64,000 nt of DNA from Diplolepis rosae (Eukaryota; Arthropoda; Insecta; Hymenoptera; Diplolepididae), in the NCBI GenBank assembly GCA_030998225.1, contig JAPYXD010000522.1, forward strand, positions 1,984,001-2,048,000. Reading direction: 5' to 3'. Every line of letters begins with the position of its first letter. Within the stretch, counting starts at the first letter, position 1. Under the pieces are notes generated by a model. The model had not been told where the DNA came from, ran no database searches, and saw only the letters and a list, made by a program, of their open reading frames with translations. Positions 1-13,900 of this stretch are shown one piece after another. Position numbers and translations under genes: made by a program.

Positions 1-423
1 CTGGACAAATATAGGGCCATATATAATACTTGTTTTTCATAAAAAAGTAAACACATTTTATGATTCCTTGAAAAAGTAAGCATAGAAGGAACTCGTACCT
101 TGAAATTATAGAACAAAGCTACAAATGAGAATAATAAATTTGTTTTTCATTCTTTTAGAAAAACAAAATATAATGTACTGCACTATTTTTTATATCTGTA
201 TTCATAATTAAACTATTATATATCAACTATACCTTTTATTACATTTGCTGTCTGAATAGAATTCTATTGATTGTAATTGCAACATAGTTGAAATCTATAA
301 GTCATCCAAATTTCTTTAAAATCGTTGAAAAATTCCTTATTCAAAAAATTTTATTTTTATTGGAGCTTCTTTATATCGTCTATTTTACAATTTCAAAATG
401 AAGAGTTTTACAATACTTTTATA
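1..423. repeat. Gene-upstream flank, repeated three times
   Basis: AT-rich flank matching 26,457-26,840 and 56,717-57,138. In units A and B it sits immediately upstream of the TATA box of the next gene copy. I see no coding sequence. Unit B lacks about 50 bp present in A and C. Confidence 0.8.
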
Positions 424-1740
424 CACTGAGAGTAAGTATTAGTCGTGTTAACCCATCTTTCTTTGTGAAAAAGGGTCACTAGTATGCTTTTTTACTCTGT
501 ATCATCTAAAAATCTTACTCTTTACAACTAGATTAACTGAGTAGCAATGATTAAAATTTTGACTAAAACTTACAAAATCCGATTATTCGGTCCGTTTTGT
601 AGCCGGGACTATTTTCATGCATTCCCACATTGTATCGATCTTATAATAGGAGTTACATAACGGAGCATAGTTGTATCGTTTTAAAACTATTCCAATATCT
701 TAACACGTTCCGTGCCGGACTTTTTGAAATCATTACGTTAAGGACGCAGCGGGGGTCGCATACGCCCTACGTGGCACGGAACGTGTTAATTAGAAACTGA
801 TGAATTCTTTCATCCATACATGATTAAAATAGTAATTCCAACTATGGAAAAAATGTTAAAATTACCATTCAATCTATTTTATTCCGGTTAAAGTCGATAG
901 AAACTTCCTTAGGTTAGAATTGTTTAGGAAAAAACTTTTTTAATTATTGTTTTTCAAAATGTAACAAAGGTTGATAATTGAGAATATTGTAGAATTATCA
1001 CCCTCCATGATGTGTATATAGTAGATGTATATATATAAGTCGATCAAGGTGTGGGTTAAAAAAAATAATTGAAACACTCAACCGTAATTTGTCATGAGCG
1101 ACGTTTTGTTGGCTTGGTTCGCCAACCTCATCAGGCTATATTTGAATGAAAAAGTTCATATAAATTAGGAATAACAATAATTTTTACAAAATTTTTTACA
1201 AAACAGTGAGAAAACACTTTCTAAAGAGTCACAAAAACAAATTTTACCTTAAAAATTGAAGTCTTTACATTTAAAACATTTAGTTAATTATTAGAATCTA
1301 ATTTAATTCGTCACATTGTTTCGTCCCAAAGTGAAATATTAAACTAACTATTCCTAATTTTGTTTCCTTATTTATAAGACAGAGGACACTAATATTAATA
1401 AACTAACAAGGTTGATAATTGTTGACATGTTTATCATCAAAAACGATTCAAAACAATTAATGAGCAGGTAAAGTCTAATTCATCTTTACACTTATTTCTT
1501 GAAGTTTACTATTATCAAAGATTTATAATTACACGAAATATTGCATATAGAAATAAAATGTTTACATTTCTCAAACTAAATACATTTGATCAATTTTACA
1601 AAAAAAAAAAAAATTAGTAGCATACTTAGTTCCGTGGACTTTTGAGCATTGGTAAATTTTAAAAAATTTTTGGTGCTGCTTACTAAAAATATATAATTGT
1701 GACCTTTTAGTCAGCACAACTAATAGGATTTCTCTCAGTG
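424..1740. mobile_element. TIR DNA element (CACTGAGAG ends), TA target
   Basis: Left end CACTGAGAG and right end CTCTCAGTG are inverted and flanked by TA on both sides (422-423 and 1,741-1,742). The 1,317-bp element has no transposase ORF. A shorter version with an internal deletion occupies the same place in unit C (57,139-57,766), and a partial relative lies at 33,673-34,440. It carries a nested TTAA MITE at 704-785. Confidence 0.72.
704..785. mobile_element. 82-bp TTAA-flanked MITE (piggyBac-like)
   Basis: Starts CACGTTCCGTGCC and ends GGCACGGAACGTG (perfect 13-bp inverted ends), flanked by TTAA at 700-703 and 786-789. The related element in unit B shows an empty site with a single TTAA at 33,937-33,940. 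TTAA duplication is the piggyBac signature; the family assignment is inference. Confidence 0.75.
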
Positions 1741-2019
1741 TACAAAAGTTACATGTTTGTTAGAGCTCAATACATTTATGTAAACTTATTGACGATTCAA
1801 TGTTTATAAAAGTGAGCAAATTTAGTATTTTGGAGCATTAAAACTGAATCTAAAGTTTTTGGGCTTATTCCAGTCATACGTGAGTTTTAAAAATTATTGG
1901 AAACCAAAAATAGTAATAAAATTTCAATAATTAATTAAATAAAAATAAGATCTTTCATAATTCAAAGTATTTTTACAATTATATTATGCATATATTATGC
2001 AATAAATATGTTTAATTTA
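1741..2019. repeat. AT-rich spacer shared with unit C
   Basis: Matches 57,767-58,040. A related block (TTTTGGAGCA... then AAACTGAATCTAAA) recurs around 23,841-24,720 and 51,330-52,250, where it is interrupted by a TTAA element. No ORF of note. Confidence 0.6.
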
Positions 2020-2563
2020 CACTCGAGATTCCCTATAACGAGATTCCCTTTAACAAGGCCTCCCTTTTACGAGAGCGTCGCGCCTCCCCATAACGAGCAG
2101 ACAATCGACCCCTCTTCCCCCACTACTAAGGAATGAAGCGCGCTCGAATTTGAAACGTTATATTTTTTGCAAATTTCCCAATTTTTCATCCCGTTTTCCA
2201 AATTTGTCAAAATTTCCATTTTTTTATTAATCGTCAAGACTTTTCTTTTTTTCTGGAAATATTCAAAAAGACACCTGATAATCATAGATATTTTTATTAT
2301 TATATTATTATATTTTTAGTATTTTGAGTACATACCGTCAAATAAGTCAATTCCATGTTCAATATTCGCAAAAATATTTTTTATACGCTTTTTACTATGT
2401 AAATACAATTATTCACATGGCATCACTGACAGACTGACTACGCGCATCATATAATGCGCATAACAGCGCGTAGCAACAAGTAGGATATGGAGGGGATCCC
2501 TCTCGCGCTCGATGCAGAGAGGTCTCCGATGCTCGAGCTTCTCGTTATAGGGAATCTCGAGTG
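2020..2563 (-). mobile_element. Tigger/pogo-like relic with TA duplication
   Basis: Inverted ends CACTCGAGATTCCCTATAAC and the reverse complement at the right end, flanked by TA (2,018-2,019 and 2,564-2,565). The equivalent site in unit C is empty. A minus-strand ORF (2,285 down to 2,067) begins with KKRKVLTINKKMEILTNLE followed by EICKKYNVSNSS, matching the N-terminal helix-turn-helix of pogo/Tigger transposases (LT..EK.EIL..LE.G, then KYGVS). No DDE domain remains, so it is a deletion derivative. Confidence 0.78.
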
Positions 2564-3059
2564 TACTTCATTAAACTATGGGTTCTCTGGATTCTTTGCG
2601 TCTACATCAGAAGAATATTCGCATTTACTCATACAAGCAATACTTTTCAAACTTTCAACAAGCACTTATTCATTCATCGCACTCTTCAAATTTGTATTGT
2701 TTTATTATAGACGAGGGCGAGCCATGCATAACGGGATGGATGGTTACAATAGGACACATAAGCTTAGATTAAATAGATTAAATCACCTGTTTTTCAGGCG
2801 GTCAAACTAGTTGTGCCCCTTAAGATCTTCTAGATGACGGATATATCCCAGACGCATTCCGCCATGGGACTTTGCATTCAAACATTTTTGGTCACGATTG
2901 CCGGATGAGGGTACCGTCACATGAACGTGGAGGGTGGGTATTCATTGTACCATAGTTTTAGTTGCCCATAAAATCACCAGAAGTCACTATATTTGGAAAG
3001 TAGTGTTAGACAAAGATTATGGAAGGAATGTGTTGGCAAAAATTGCGAGTATATATAAA

Positions 3060-3101
<42 letters not shown>

Positions 3102-3148
3102 ATTTATATTGTATTTTGTTATATTATATTTATATTATATAACGTATA
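2564..3148. repeat. Shared repeat block with (TA)n tract
   Basis: Contains a block at about 2,803-2,990 repeated at 26,847-27,000 and 60,165-60,345, and a TA dinucleotide tract at about 3,062-3,099. Short ORFs here change frame between copies, so I do not call a gene. Confidence 0.55.
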
Positions 3149-3661
3149 AACCGAAAAAAAAAATTTTCCGAGAGTCAAATAACACCCATAGTTAAGTCTA
3201 ACCTAGTTGAGGATTCCTGTTTAAGAGAATCACGTACATACAGTTAAACATACCAATATAAACCTTGTTACAGAGAAATAAATAATTCTAGTTCTATTAG
3301 CAATTAAATTCAATTAATATTGCTATGCTGTTATTAAAAAACTCCGCTGTAAAAAGAATATCTTCTGTATTTATTACTTTTTTACTGTGTAAACATAAAT
3401 TTATTTTTGTCAATAATTCTTCAAGACCCACTTTTATCAATATAAATTTTGCTCTAGTAGATCATAAACGTAAAGTTGTTTTTTGGTTATGTTTAATACA
3501 TGCGCCTGAAAGGATCTGTCCGTCACATCAACTTGCTTTCTTTGTTTTTCTTACTAAACTTGAACTTTGTCATTTCAACTAGCATTGCAAAGTTGGCGCC
3601 TGTCCTTACTAGGCAAAATAGCTGATTCCTTGTACACGGGTACAAGGAATTTTTTTCGGTG
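3149..3661. mobile_element. TIR element with CCGAAAAAAA ends
   Basis: Left AACCGAAAAAAAA and right TTTTTTTCGGTG are inverted, with TA on both sides (3,147-3,148 and 3,662-3,663). About 513 bp without a transposase. In unit B the corresponding TA is occupied by an unrelated 381-bp element (27,173-27,553). Confidence 0.55.
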
Positions 3662-4382
3662 TACATAAAAAAACGCAGAGCATGTTCAAATTGGCGAATT
3701 ACATTACGGAGTCAGACGAAGTAAACACTTCCACCAAAGGATGAAAAGAGGCCGACGTTTGCTGACAAAATAACTAACTCTTTTTATCCTATGGTGGAAG
3801 TAGTTACTTCGTAATGGAACGCGTATCTATTAAAATGAATTGGTTATCACTGAAATTGATTCGTGCTGAAGCATTTACACAAATTGGCTCCTCTAAAATT
3901 TTAGCCCTGAATTCGGGCAAATAGCAGATTTGGAGAGCAAATTTCATCTTCATGAATTTATACGAATTCATACTCTCGCATTGATAATTGTCGCAAAGCT
4001 GGATTGACGGAGCTCCTAGTGCATTTGCCTCAATTAGCTCCATTTTGATTTTTTTATACTGAGGAATGGTGCATATAAACCATATGAAGGCAGATACTGT
4101 ACGGGTGATCAACTTCTTACAGAGTAAAAACAAAATAAAACCCATGAAGTAAGAGTCTCATTGTACACGTCTTCAGTCAGCTTTATTATCCGATGTCTGT
4201 CCGATTTTGTCGGCCATTTCAAGCAGGAAACGTCGCATCCAATATTCAACTTAACGCTACGCTGGTTCTGACGTTGGACCCAATGTTCAAATTTTCAGTA
4301 TATTAGGATATAAGATGGGAAAATCACTGAAGGACATGAAATTACTTCTAAGAGATTATATTTTACTTTATAAGGGATTATC
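3662..4382. repeat. Shared intergenic block with short inverted repeat
   Basis: Matches 27,554-27,952 and about 60,355-61,530. Near its left end two arms containing ACGAAGTAAACACTTCCACC and its near-complement form a hairpin of about 120 bp (around 3,695-3,815). No gene seen. Confidence 0.55.
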
Positions 4383-4764
4383 AAGGTGACTCCAAAATAG
4401 ACATTTTCCATTTGACATATACGTTAACGTGCGTCCGACGTACGTCGTATGCGCCGAATCCGAATATGCGCGCATCGTTTGCCAACTATCGCGAATTTTC
4501 GTGGCGTTTACATTATGTTGTTTCCGTCATTTGGATTAAGCAAAATGGATGACTATAATTATTGTTTTGATCATGCAGAATAGCATCAATTATAGTCAGC
4601 CACTTTGCTTATTCTGGGTTACTGAAACAACATAAAGTGAACGCCATGAAAATTTGCGACAGTTGCCAATACGATGCGCGCGCATCCAGGTAGGGCATAC
4701 GACGTACATCGGACGTACATTAATGTGTATGTCGGCTGGAATTTTTCTGTTTTTGACTCACCTT
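4383..4764. mobile_element. Foldback MITE downstream of gene A
   Basis: Arms start AAGGTGACTCC and end TGACTCACCTT and pair over most of their length, including CGTGCGTCCGACGTACGTCG and a CAACAT...ATGTTG core. Present at the same place behind gene B (35,939-36,957, enlarged by a nested hAT-like element) and, mostly deleted, behind copy C (61,531-61,749). Confidence 0.7.
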
Positions 4765-4781
4765 CATGTATACAAATCTGA

Positions 4782-4787
4782 TTTATT
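4782..4787 (-). terminator. Candidate poly(A) signal, gene A
   Basis: AATAAA on the minus strand about 135 bp after the stop codon, next to the end of the 4,383-4,764 foldback. It is the first canonical signal after the stop. Confidence 0.5.
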
Positions 4788-4920
4788 TTAGATTATAATT
4801 AGTTCCTTAACTTTCATTTTATAAGTCACGCTTTTACTTTGCTAACACTCATAAAAAAGTTGGATACAGAGCCATGTTACAAGAAATCGACTCGTCCTCC
4901 CTTCCTTTATGTCGTACCCA

Positions 4921-7900
4921 TCAGACCACGGTACAACACGATGAACACGATGCACTGTTCTGTAATTCAGGTAACACGAATCTTTCAAAAACTGTATTAG
5001 TTTTTCGACATGAAAGTCTTGCTCCAGTGTTACACATTATAACTTCCTCACAAATTGCTACAATTTTACTGTTATAAAATAAAGGGCTACCCTTCCAATC
5101 GTAGTTCTGAAATATAAAGGAGTACGGATTATTATATTTATCTTAAGAATAACAAAGATACTCGAAAAAATTTTTAGTCAACAAATTTTAATTACAATTT
5201 AATGAAATATGTTATAGCTGTTAACTTTCATTAAAGGAACAGTTCTAACTCTCTTTACTTACACGATAATCGAATCTATTTACTGAAACTTCGATATAAT
5301 CGTCATTACCAGCAGACCATGTAGTTCGGGTGTATTCCTTAATATTCGGGCCTGTGTATAAAAATTAGTATATGTTATAGTAATCCCTAGCGAAACGGCT
5401 GAACGCTACTTTTACGTTGCAGCATAAAGCCAGTGTAAACCTAGCGTAAGGTAGCAATTTAACTCATGAAAGCGCCAAAATAAATATTTAAATTATTTCT
5501 GTATCCTTATCCTATGTTGAAATGTAATGGAGGTATGCAATAACTCTCCCTGGCGAAAGCATCGGATAGGAATTCATTCCGAGCCTATCAGAACTATTCC
5601 GATTCTTTCCAATATCTGTATCCGAGCCAATGCGAATCATTCCGAACCATTCCGAAAAACGTTTTGTATTTCGTTTGATAAAAAACGGCGAAAAATCGAT
5701 CCGACCTAATCCGATTTAATCCAAGGCAACAATCCGAATGAATCCGAACCTGCCCGAAACCAAAGTTTTCAATCCGAATGAATCCGAGGTCGGGATGATT
5801 CGGAATAATTATGATTTATAATTCGGTTTGGATCAATCTGAGCTCGGATTAATTCGGATTGAAAACTTAGTTTCGGATTAGTTCGCATTGGCTCGGATAC
5901 AGATATCGGAAAGAATCGAAATAGTTCTGATTAGCTCGGAATGAATTCCTATCCGATACTTTTGCCAGGGCTATTTATTGAATAAATATACCATCGTGCT
6001 TTTTAAAATGTACTTTATAAATATAACCCGACAGACATTCCTTACCGGTCTTAGCGTTGCTATACCAATGTTGGGGGAAACTGCTGCCCCGAAAATGTGC
6101 AACAACTGTCCCTCGAGCAAACAACAGAGTCCCTACATAAAAGGACCAGTTGAACCGAGTGAAAGTCTTCAAGTATCAACGTGGCTCAACTCGTTTCTGC
6201 TAGTTTCAGCTAACATTTTTCACTCATGTAATTTATTTTGGTTCCAGAGTTCAGTTTTAACTGGTTACAACTTAACTTTCGAAACAAAATATTTTCAGTC
6301 GAGTGCTGACACTAGCTGACTGTAATTCACTTGGATCATAAAGCTGAAATCCAACTGGTTCGAAATTGTATTTCCAAACCCAGTATTTTCATTCCTAGCG
6401 GACCCAGTCAAGTGAACCATACCCTCGTATGCACTAAGCAATCGTAAAACAGGTCAAACCTGAACTCGAACCCCTATCGCCACGAACACGAATTTCTCCC
6501 AACGTCCAAACAAAAGTATTAATATATATAATATAATATAATTAAAAATGTCAAGAATTCGAAACCGCTCAAACCGTCAAAATACAAAAAACACGACCAA
6601 ATTTGGACCAAAATCACCACATTTCAACGAACACCATGAGAATACAAACAAAAAAGAAGGAAAGAAAAAAGAAGGCAACCATCCAAAACCCCTTCTATCT
6701 TTTTTTTCTTTCGTTTTTTAACTTGTTTGTATTATTATACTACGTCGAAATTAACGTTAAAAGCTGATAGATATATGCAATAATTTTATTTATTAACGGT
6801 AAAAAATAAATAAAATAAATAAATGTATCGAATAATAAAATTAATGATATTAAATATGCCAATGTAACAAAGTTGCATGAATATTGTAATTACTTTTACT
6901 TCTTCACATAATGGCTTCTTATTCAAAGAAAAAATGGCCAGAACATCAATATTGTAATTACGTTTGCAGGAAAGTTATTAATAAAAATATTTTACTTTAT
7001 CGACTGCGTATAAGAATTGTATTATAAATATGAAACTGAATTAGAGCTTATAACGATATTATTATAGAATATTAACTAATTTTGAGAAAAGTAGATGGCC
7101 TTTCCGGTTTTGTATAATTATTTAAGTTAGTGAAATATGAAAAATAAATAATATTTTTAGATGGTAAAATCTTTTTTAAGAGCGAAAAAATTTGAAAGCG
7201 TACATCTTGCATGTGTCAGGAGGAATCGAACCTCCGAATATACTTGCCTTTCCGGTGACTTACTGTGATAAACGCACCAAGCCAACACCCCTAACAGCAT
7301 TTCAAATAATTTTCGGTATGTTTCACTTTTCAGTTTAGATGTTTATTTGAATGGGAATTAGGACTTTATGTGACCTCTATTGGGTCTGATTGCAAACACT
7401 TTCGTGAATCGACAATCTTAGATGGTAAATGCGGAGGTTCGATTCCTCCTGACACATGCAAGATGCACGCTTTCAAATTTTTTCGGTCTTAAAAAAGATT
7501 TTACCATCTAAAAATATTATTAATTTTTCATGTTTCACTAACTTAAATAATTATACAAAACCGGAAAGGCCATCTACTTTTCTCAAAATTATAATACCGG
7601 TAACATCGAAAATTATTAATATTAACTAATGTTTGAATAAAATTGTCTATACAATAAGAAAACTACAGTTTTAATTAATTTTTATGCGGATAATTTGGAA
7701 AAATAAATGACGAGAAATAGTTTTGATGTTTAATAACAAATTTCTTGCATAACAATTTTTCATATAAACAACTTTAATTTTTAAATGGCAATTACAGAAT
7801 AATCGCTATTCAAAACCAAAATACTTTTTAGAAAAATACTATAATACGAAAGCATTTGAAATTCTGCGTTAAATGACTTTAAGTCAAAGGCAATTTTTCA

Positions 7901-10900
7901 ATATCCTACATTGATGTCACAACAAAATTAAATTGAAGATGTTTGTAAACATTCATGATAACTGATAGAATAATAATCGAATCTCCAGCCATCCGTTAAT
8001 ACTTCCTCTGTTATGTTCTAAAATTTTAGCTAGTAAAATTTATTATTGTTTATTAAATTTTGGAAAAACTGATTTTACTGATTTTATTGATTCAGTAAGT
8101 TGTACTGATTTATAATATCATTATAGGCGTTACTGTTTTTATACTAACTTTGGCCTTTTGGATTTTCAAGGGAAAAAGATTACAGGAAGATAATAGTGGG
8201 TCATTTAAATTTAACAGAAGCCTATACGTTTACAAACATCTTTTAAACTTTTCAAAATGATTATTACGATCAGACTTATCATTCATTTTTACAGACATCT
8301 TGATGTCTTCGACTTATAGTTGTTTAAAACAGAATTTTAACTGCTTACGTCTTATATTCTTTTTCTAAAAAGTATTTTCGTTCTGTAAAATGATTATTCT
8401 GTAATTGCCATTCAAGAATTCAAGTTGATTTTGTCAAAAATTTGCAGGTAATGAATTTGTTATTAAACATCACAACTAATTCTCGTCATCCATTTCGCCA
8501 AATTATCTCATAAAAATTAATAAACACTGTAATTTTCTTATCATGTAAACAATTTTATACAAACATTAGTTAATATTGTCCAATAATATCGTTGTAATCT
8601 TCCAATTATTTTCATATTTATATTCAATTTGATCACTTTCAATACAATATTATTAAATTTCAAATGTTGTCTATTATAATAGAAAGTGCAAGTTGTATTG
8701 AACCTCAACTTAAACGCTAATATGTTGTTGATGTCATATATTGTTGAATAAATTGATTTTACTGTTTATAAATGATTATCTTCTTAGCTTTCACCAAAGT
8801 ATTCCCTATTACATTAAAAACATTTCTTGATGAAAGATTAATATAATTAACTTGATTCATTTGGCTAAAGAAAAATTGTTATGATATGTTACTGCAGTCG
8901 ATAAAGTGAAATATTTTTATTAATGACTTTTCGTCAAACTTATTACAATATTCGTGCAACTTTGATGCATTAGCGTATGTAATGTCTTTACTTTTGTTAT
9001 TCAATACATTTATTTGACAAATTTGCATTTTCTAATCATTAATTTTAATAGCTCGAAAGCACGTTCTTGTTTTCTTTTCTAAATTTCATCCACGAGTTTT
9101 CAATGTCGAATGCGTTCCTTATAATAAATTTTGTAATTCCAAATGTAAGAGCATAATTAATATTTCATTACTTATTGAATCTATAACTTAATTCGTGCCG
9201 TTTTTTTTCAAAATTTGAACGTTTATTTAAGAAGAACATGTACAAGAGTATTAGTTGAAGTATTGCTCATCTGAAGCTATGACTTTTTCCCATCTTTCTG
9301 GCAATTTGTGGATTCCATCCCAAAAGAACTGCGCCGGCTTGCGGCTAAGAATGAATCAAGCCAATTTTTAATACTCTGTTCTGATGTGAACCGTATTCCA
9401 GTGAGGGCGTTCTGCATCGACCGGAACAAATGGTAGTCAGAAGGGGCAAGGTCTGGGCTATGAGGCGGGTGGGGTAAAACTTCCCATCCACTGTTTTACA
9501 AATAGTTTTAACCCGGAATAGCAACATGGGGCCGAGCGTTGTCATGATAGAAAATTATTGCCTCGTGTCTGGTCGCATATTCCGGGCGTTTTTCGACTAT
9601 TGCTCTCTTCAAACGGATTAGTTGTGTTCGGTAGCGTTCTCCATTGATGGTTTCAACCAGTTTTAGCAGCTTATAATACAGCACACCCTTCTGATTCGAC
9701 CAAATACAGAGCATTACCTTCGCGCCATGGATATTCGGCTTTGCCGTTCATTTGGCTGGTTGGCCGGGTTTCACATATGATTTGTTGCGCTTGGAGTTGC
9801 CGTAATGGATCCATTTTTCATCACTAATAACAATCTAATGCAAAACTGACTTCTTTTTGTAGCGTTCCAGCAGCATTTCAGACATGCAAAACCGCCTTTC
9901 AACGTCTCTCGGCTTGAGTTCATGTGGAACCCAATTTCCTTGCTTTTGAATGTATCCGGCTGCTTTTAAACGTTTTGAAATGGCTGCTTGAGTGACTCCC
10001 AAAGATTCTGCGAGCTTTTCTTGTGTTTGGAAACAATCTTCATCCAGCAATGCTTCCAGTTCTTCATCTTCAAACTTTTTTGGCTGCCCAGGACGTTCTT
10101 CGTCTTCCAAGCCAAAATCACTACTTTTAAATCGTGCAAACCACTTTTGGCACGTTCGCTCAGCTAGAGTATGTTCACCATAAACTTCCACCAAAATAGG
10201 ATAACTTTCGGCAGCAGCTTTCTTCATAATAAAGTAATGAAGAAGAACTCCCCGCAAAAACACTTTTTTCAGGCACAAAGTTCGACATATTTGAGTCAAA
10301 AAAAATTATTGTTGTTTACGCTTCAAATGAATGACATATACTGAAAAAGACGCACAATGACAGTAACTTTCCAACGCATGTTCGGAATATTGGAACGATG
10401 GATTGATAATCAAGTTACGCCATCCCTTAGCAAACCGCACGTATTAAGTTATAGATCCGATATTTAAAATATGCATGCATAATTTTCCCCGACATTAGCA
10501 ACGTTTCTAAAAAATGACGTTCAAAAATTAGGAAACATTACATTACGACTGTTTACTGGAGTAAACTTGGAATTTCTATTCAACTTCATCATCAGCCAAG
10601 TAGGAACCAGCTCGTTGTCTTCTTGTAATTCAAAGTTGAGCCAAGTCAACTTAGAATTCCAGATCGACATCATCAGCCAAGTTGAATTCAGTTTGCCTAA
10701 TGCTTGTAATTCCAAATGACGCGAAGTGTACTTGCTTTAGCTTGGAAATTACGTGGCAATAACCAACTTGAGCCGAGTAGAGTTCTATTTCTACTTAGTT
10801 CAACTAGTTCTTTTATGTAGCGGTTCCAATATCTTAAGGGAACTGAGCCAAAAATTGACCCCTAATTCGTATTTTTAACTTCTATAAAAAATGAGACTAC

Positions 10901-13900
10901 ATTAAATTCTTAAATATGAGGCAAAACATAAAACGAGATTGTAACATGAGTATTGGAATGAGAAGAAAAATCGTACGACAAATCGAAGAGGACAGTATAA
11001 CGAATAAAAGGAAGAAAAAAAATTAAATTAGGTCTATTGGTACTCGTACACTGAGAGGAATCGTTTTTAGTTGCGCAGACTAAAATCGCAATTGGATCAA
11101 CTATATTTATAGTTAGTACAACTGTCTTTCATCCAACTCTATTTTATAGTTCGTTTCTGACCCAAATACACTTTGAGAGTTGGTTTCAAAATGAATTATA
11201 GTTGCGAAAAAAGTACTTTAAAATTAAGGACAACTTCAATGACTAATGCAGTCTCAAATATTTCAACAAATTTTTTGTAAATGCATTCAGAATTTGAAAA
11301 TAGATATATATTATCATTTACCTGTGATATCAGACATTATTCGAATAAATCAATCAATTAACTTTTTATCTCGCCAAATACATCTAATTATAAAAATATA
11401 TTTGATTATTCCTTTTATTTAAAAAACAAGCCTACTCGTTTTTTAAAGACTTTATGGTCGTTTTTCAGGTTTTGAATATCTTTAAATATAAAAAAGATTC
11501 TATGACAAAAATTCTTTGAACATACATCTCATAAACTAGAACACACATTTTTGTGACTTAATGCATTATTTCTACAATGGCTTTTTGAAAAGTTTTATAA
11601 AAGTGTTTGCAATCTCTGTAATATAAACGTCAAATTGTAAACCGCTCTTCATTATACAGGGTTTTCGAATTAGAGGTTTCATTTTAACTTATAAGAAAAT
11701 CGCGTGTTTTTTGTGAAAAATCATTTCATTTTTATTTCATTTAATAGCGGAAGGTTTGCCATTAATAATGAAAAATAATAACATTGTTGTGTCTACCGTG
11801 AGCGCTTGAATTCCGGCCTGATTTTTGACTCAGTCCCCTTAAGCAGAGAAGCTGTATCACATTGAACGCAGCAACTGTAACAAATCTTTTCCCGTGCGAG
11901 TACTAATAATTTCGAGACGAGTCAAGAATCTAGATTGCGACCCTCTAACAGAACTAACTACAAATTATTTTCAGTAGTAAAAGATTCTTACGTCTTTTGT
12001 CGACTGCGTATAATTGAAAGCTGCTACCCTCTCTGATTAGCTCAAAATCGCTTTGTTCAGGATACATAGTGTCAAAAACTGGATAATCTTTACTAAACTC
12101 TTTGTATTCAAGCTTAAAATTAAAAATTCATATTATAAATATTTGAAGATTTTTAGATGTGCCAATATGAAGAAAAGAATTATAAAGTTGAAGATTCATA
12201 TACATGTTTCGTAGATCTACTCACGGTTACTAAAGCAAAAGTAGAATCTAATAACTCCTTTCCGTCCCCTATCACTTTAGTAATGCCATTTGTCTTACGT
12301 GGGAATGGACCATCGGCTTTGTCCCATACGCTAGTCTTAATGTTGGCTATGTTTTTATCTGATTTTCATTTGAAAAAATAGTTAGTTGATTCAAGTACTG
12401 AGTTTGTAATTTGTAATATGACACTATTCATTCACACGCAAAAAAAGGTTTGGTTGCCGTAACCAAAAATTAGGTTGTCTTAGCCGAACTGTCTGGTTGC
12501 TTATGGATTGACCGAACTCGTTGTTTCGTGCGACCCAACTGGTTTATTTTTACGAAGTAAATGAACCTTTGGTTCTACCAGCCACCACCTGAACTTTGGA
12601 TTATTTCAGCATGTAATTTTCAGTCGGAATCATACAAATAAAAACTACAAGTTTAATACATGAATAAATAAATATTGTTTTTTTTTTTCACTTTTAATTT
12701 AACACCGTAGTCGTCGCCTCATACGTAATTGGAATTAGAAATGAAATCAGCAGTAAAATTTATTGTTCACACAACCAAACTGTAAGATTCGCGCAACGAA
12801 ACTGTTGTAACCAGACAAATGAAATTATCAGATGATATAGAAGTTTGAGACGTCTCAAACCCAAACTAGTGACGAATTTGAGACGAAAAATGAAGAAAGA
12901 TTCTCATAAGAGACGGAAATTTATCCCTAGATCAGGTAGCGAAAAAATACAATAGAAGCAATAAACAATACCTCTATAAATCCAAAGACTTTTATACCTA
13001 ATTTCGGGATGACACTTACACGCGTACAACCCTTGGGACACGCGACAATATTTCGACTTCGAGTTAAATAAAAATTACCGCAAAAAACACCTCCTTATAT
13101 TTTAACCCTACATGTCCGAAGTCCGCGAAGATTGCACATGTGCATATATGGTATAGGACGAATCGTCTCACAACTTCTGTCGGACCGCTTGAAGTCGAAC
13201 TCAAAAGCAGGTAGCAGATCATGACAATGGAAGCAATAAACTGTACGCGTGGCGTACTCCTAATTGAAAATTAATATTATCCCTCATTAGTCCATGAGAT
13301 AGAAAATCGTTAAGTTTTCTTGCAAAACACATAATATGAGTGTCATGCATGAAATCATAAATATTTGAGAAAATCATGCGTCACTTGCATTCAGAAATAT
13401 GGTTTTTCCATTAGAATTTCTGTATATGCATTTCTGGATTATTCAAATTATTTATCAGACAAGTAACTTTTTGAGATTGCGTTACTCTTTGTAAAAGAAG
13501 TAACATTTCAAGCTCACGTGACTACGGAAGACATGGGGCAAGCCATCAATGTTTTGCGAATGGAACAAGTGTTGGAGCAAACACTAGTGGCATAAAACTG
13601 ACTGCCGATATGATACGAGACATTTCCAAAACTCATGTAATAAATTGACTTCGTAGACGGTCGAAAAGAACTATGACGTCCTCCTATTCTTTAAAGTTTT
13701 AAATCTCCAGCTGATAGACAAAAGCTTAGCGAAGCGAAAGAATCGTATTAAAAAGTTCGCGTCGAATGGGAAGTTGGTTTTTTATTCAAAAAAAATATAT
13801 AATTTTCTGGAATTTGGGGTCTATTTGAAAGCTCAATTGCTCCGAGCTACAACGGCATTTCTGATTCGTAGTTTAGCATGGATGATAAAGCAAAGTTTCA

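Noticed and set aside
3804..4145. 113-codon minus-strand ORF
   Set aside because: The corresponding regions in units B and C (27,720-27,950 and 60,500-61,250) are interrupted, and C has a MITE in the middle. No motif seen.
5975..6172. 65-codon minus-strand ORF continuing past exon 7 to a stop
   Set aside because: The reading is correct inside the exon, but an AAGACCG/GTAAGG donor at 6,045 and the following exon 8 in matching phase show that splicing is more likely than a terminal exon here.
5978..6319. 113-codon plus-strand ORF (also 37,974-38,315)
   Set aside because: It is the antisense of exon 7 and its flanks. Conservation is explained by the minus-strand exon and recent duplication.
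7190..7300. Functional tRNA gene
   Set aside because: A and B boxes are recognisable, but the acceptor stem pairs poorly and the sequence is part of an inverted mobile element.
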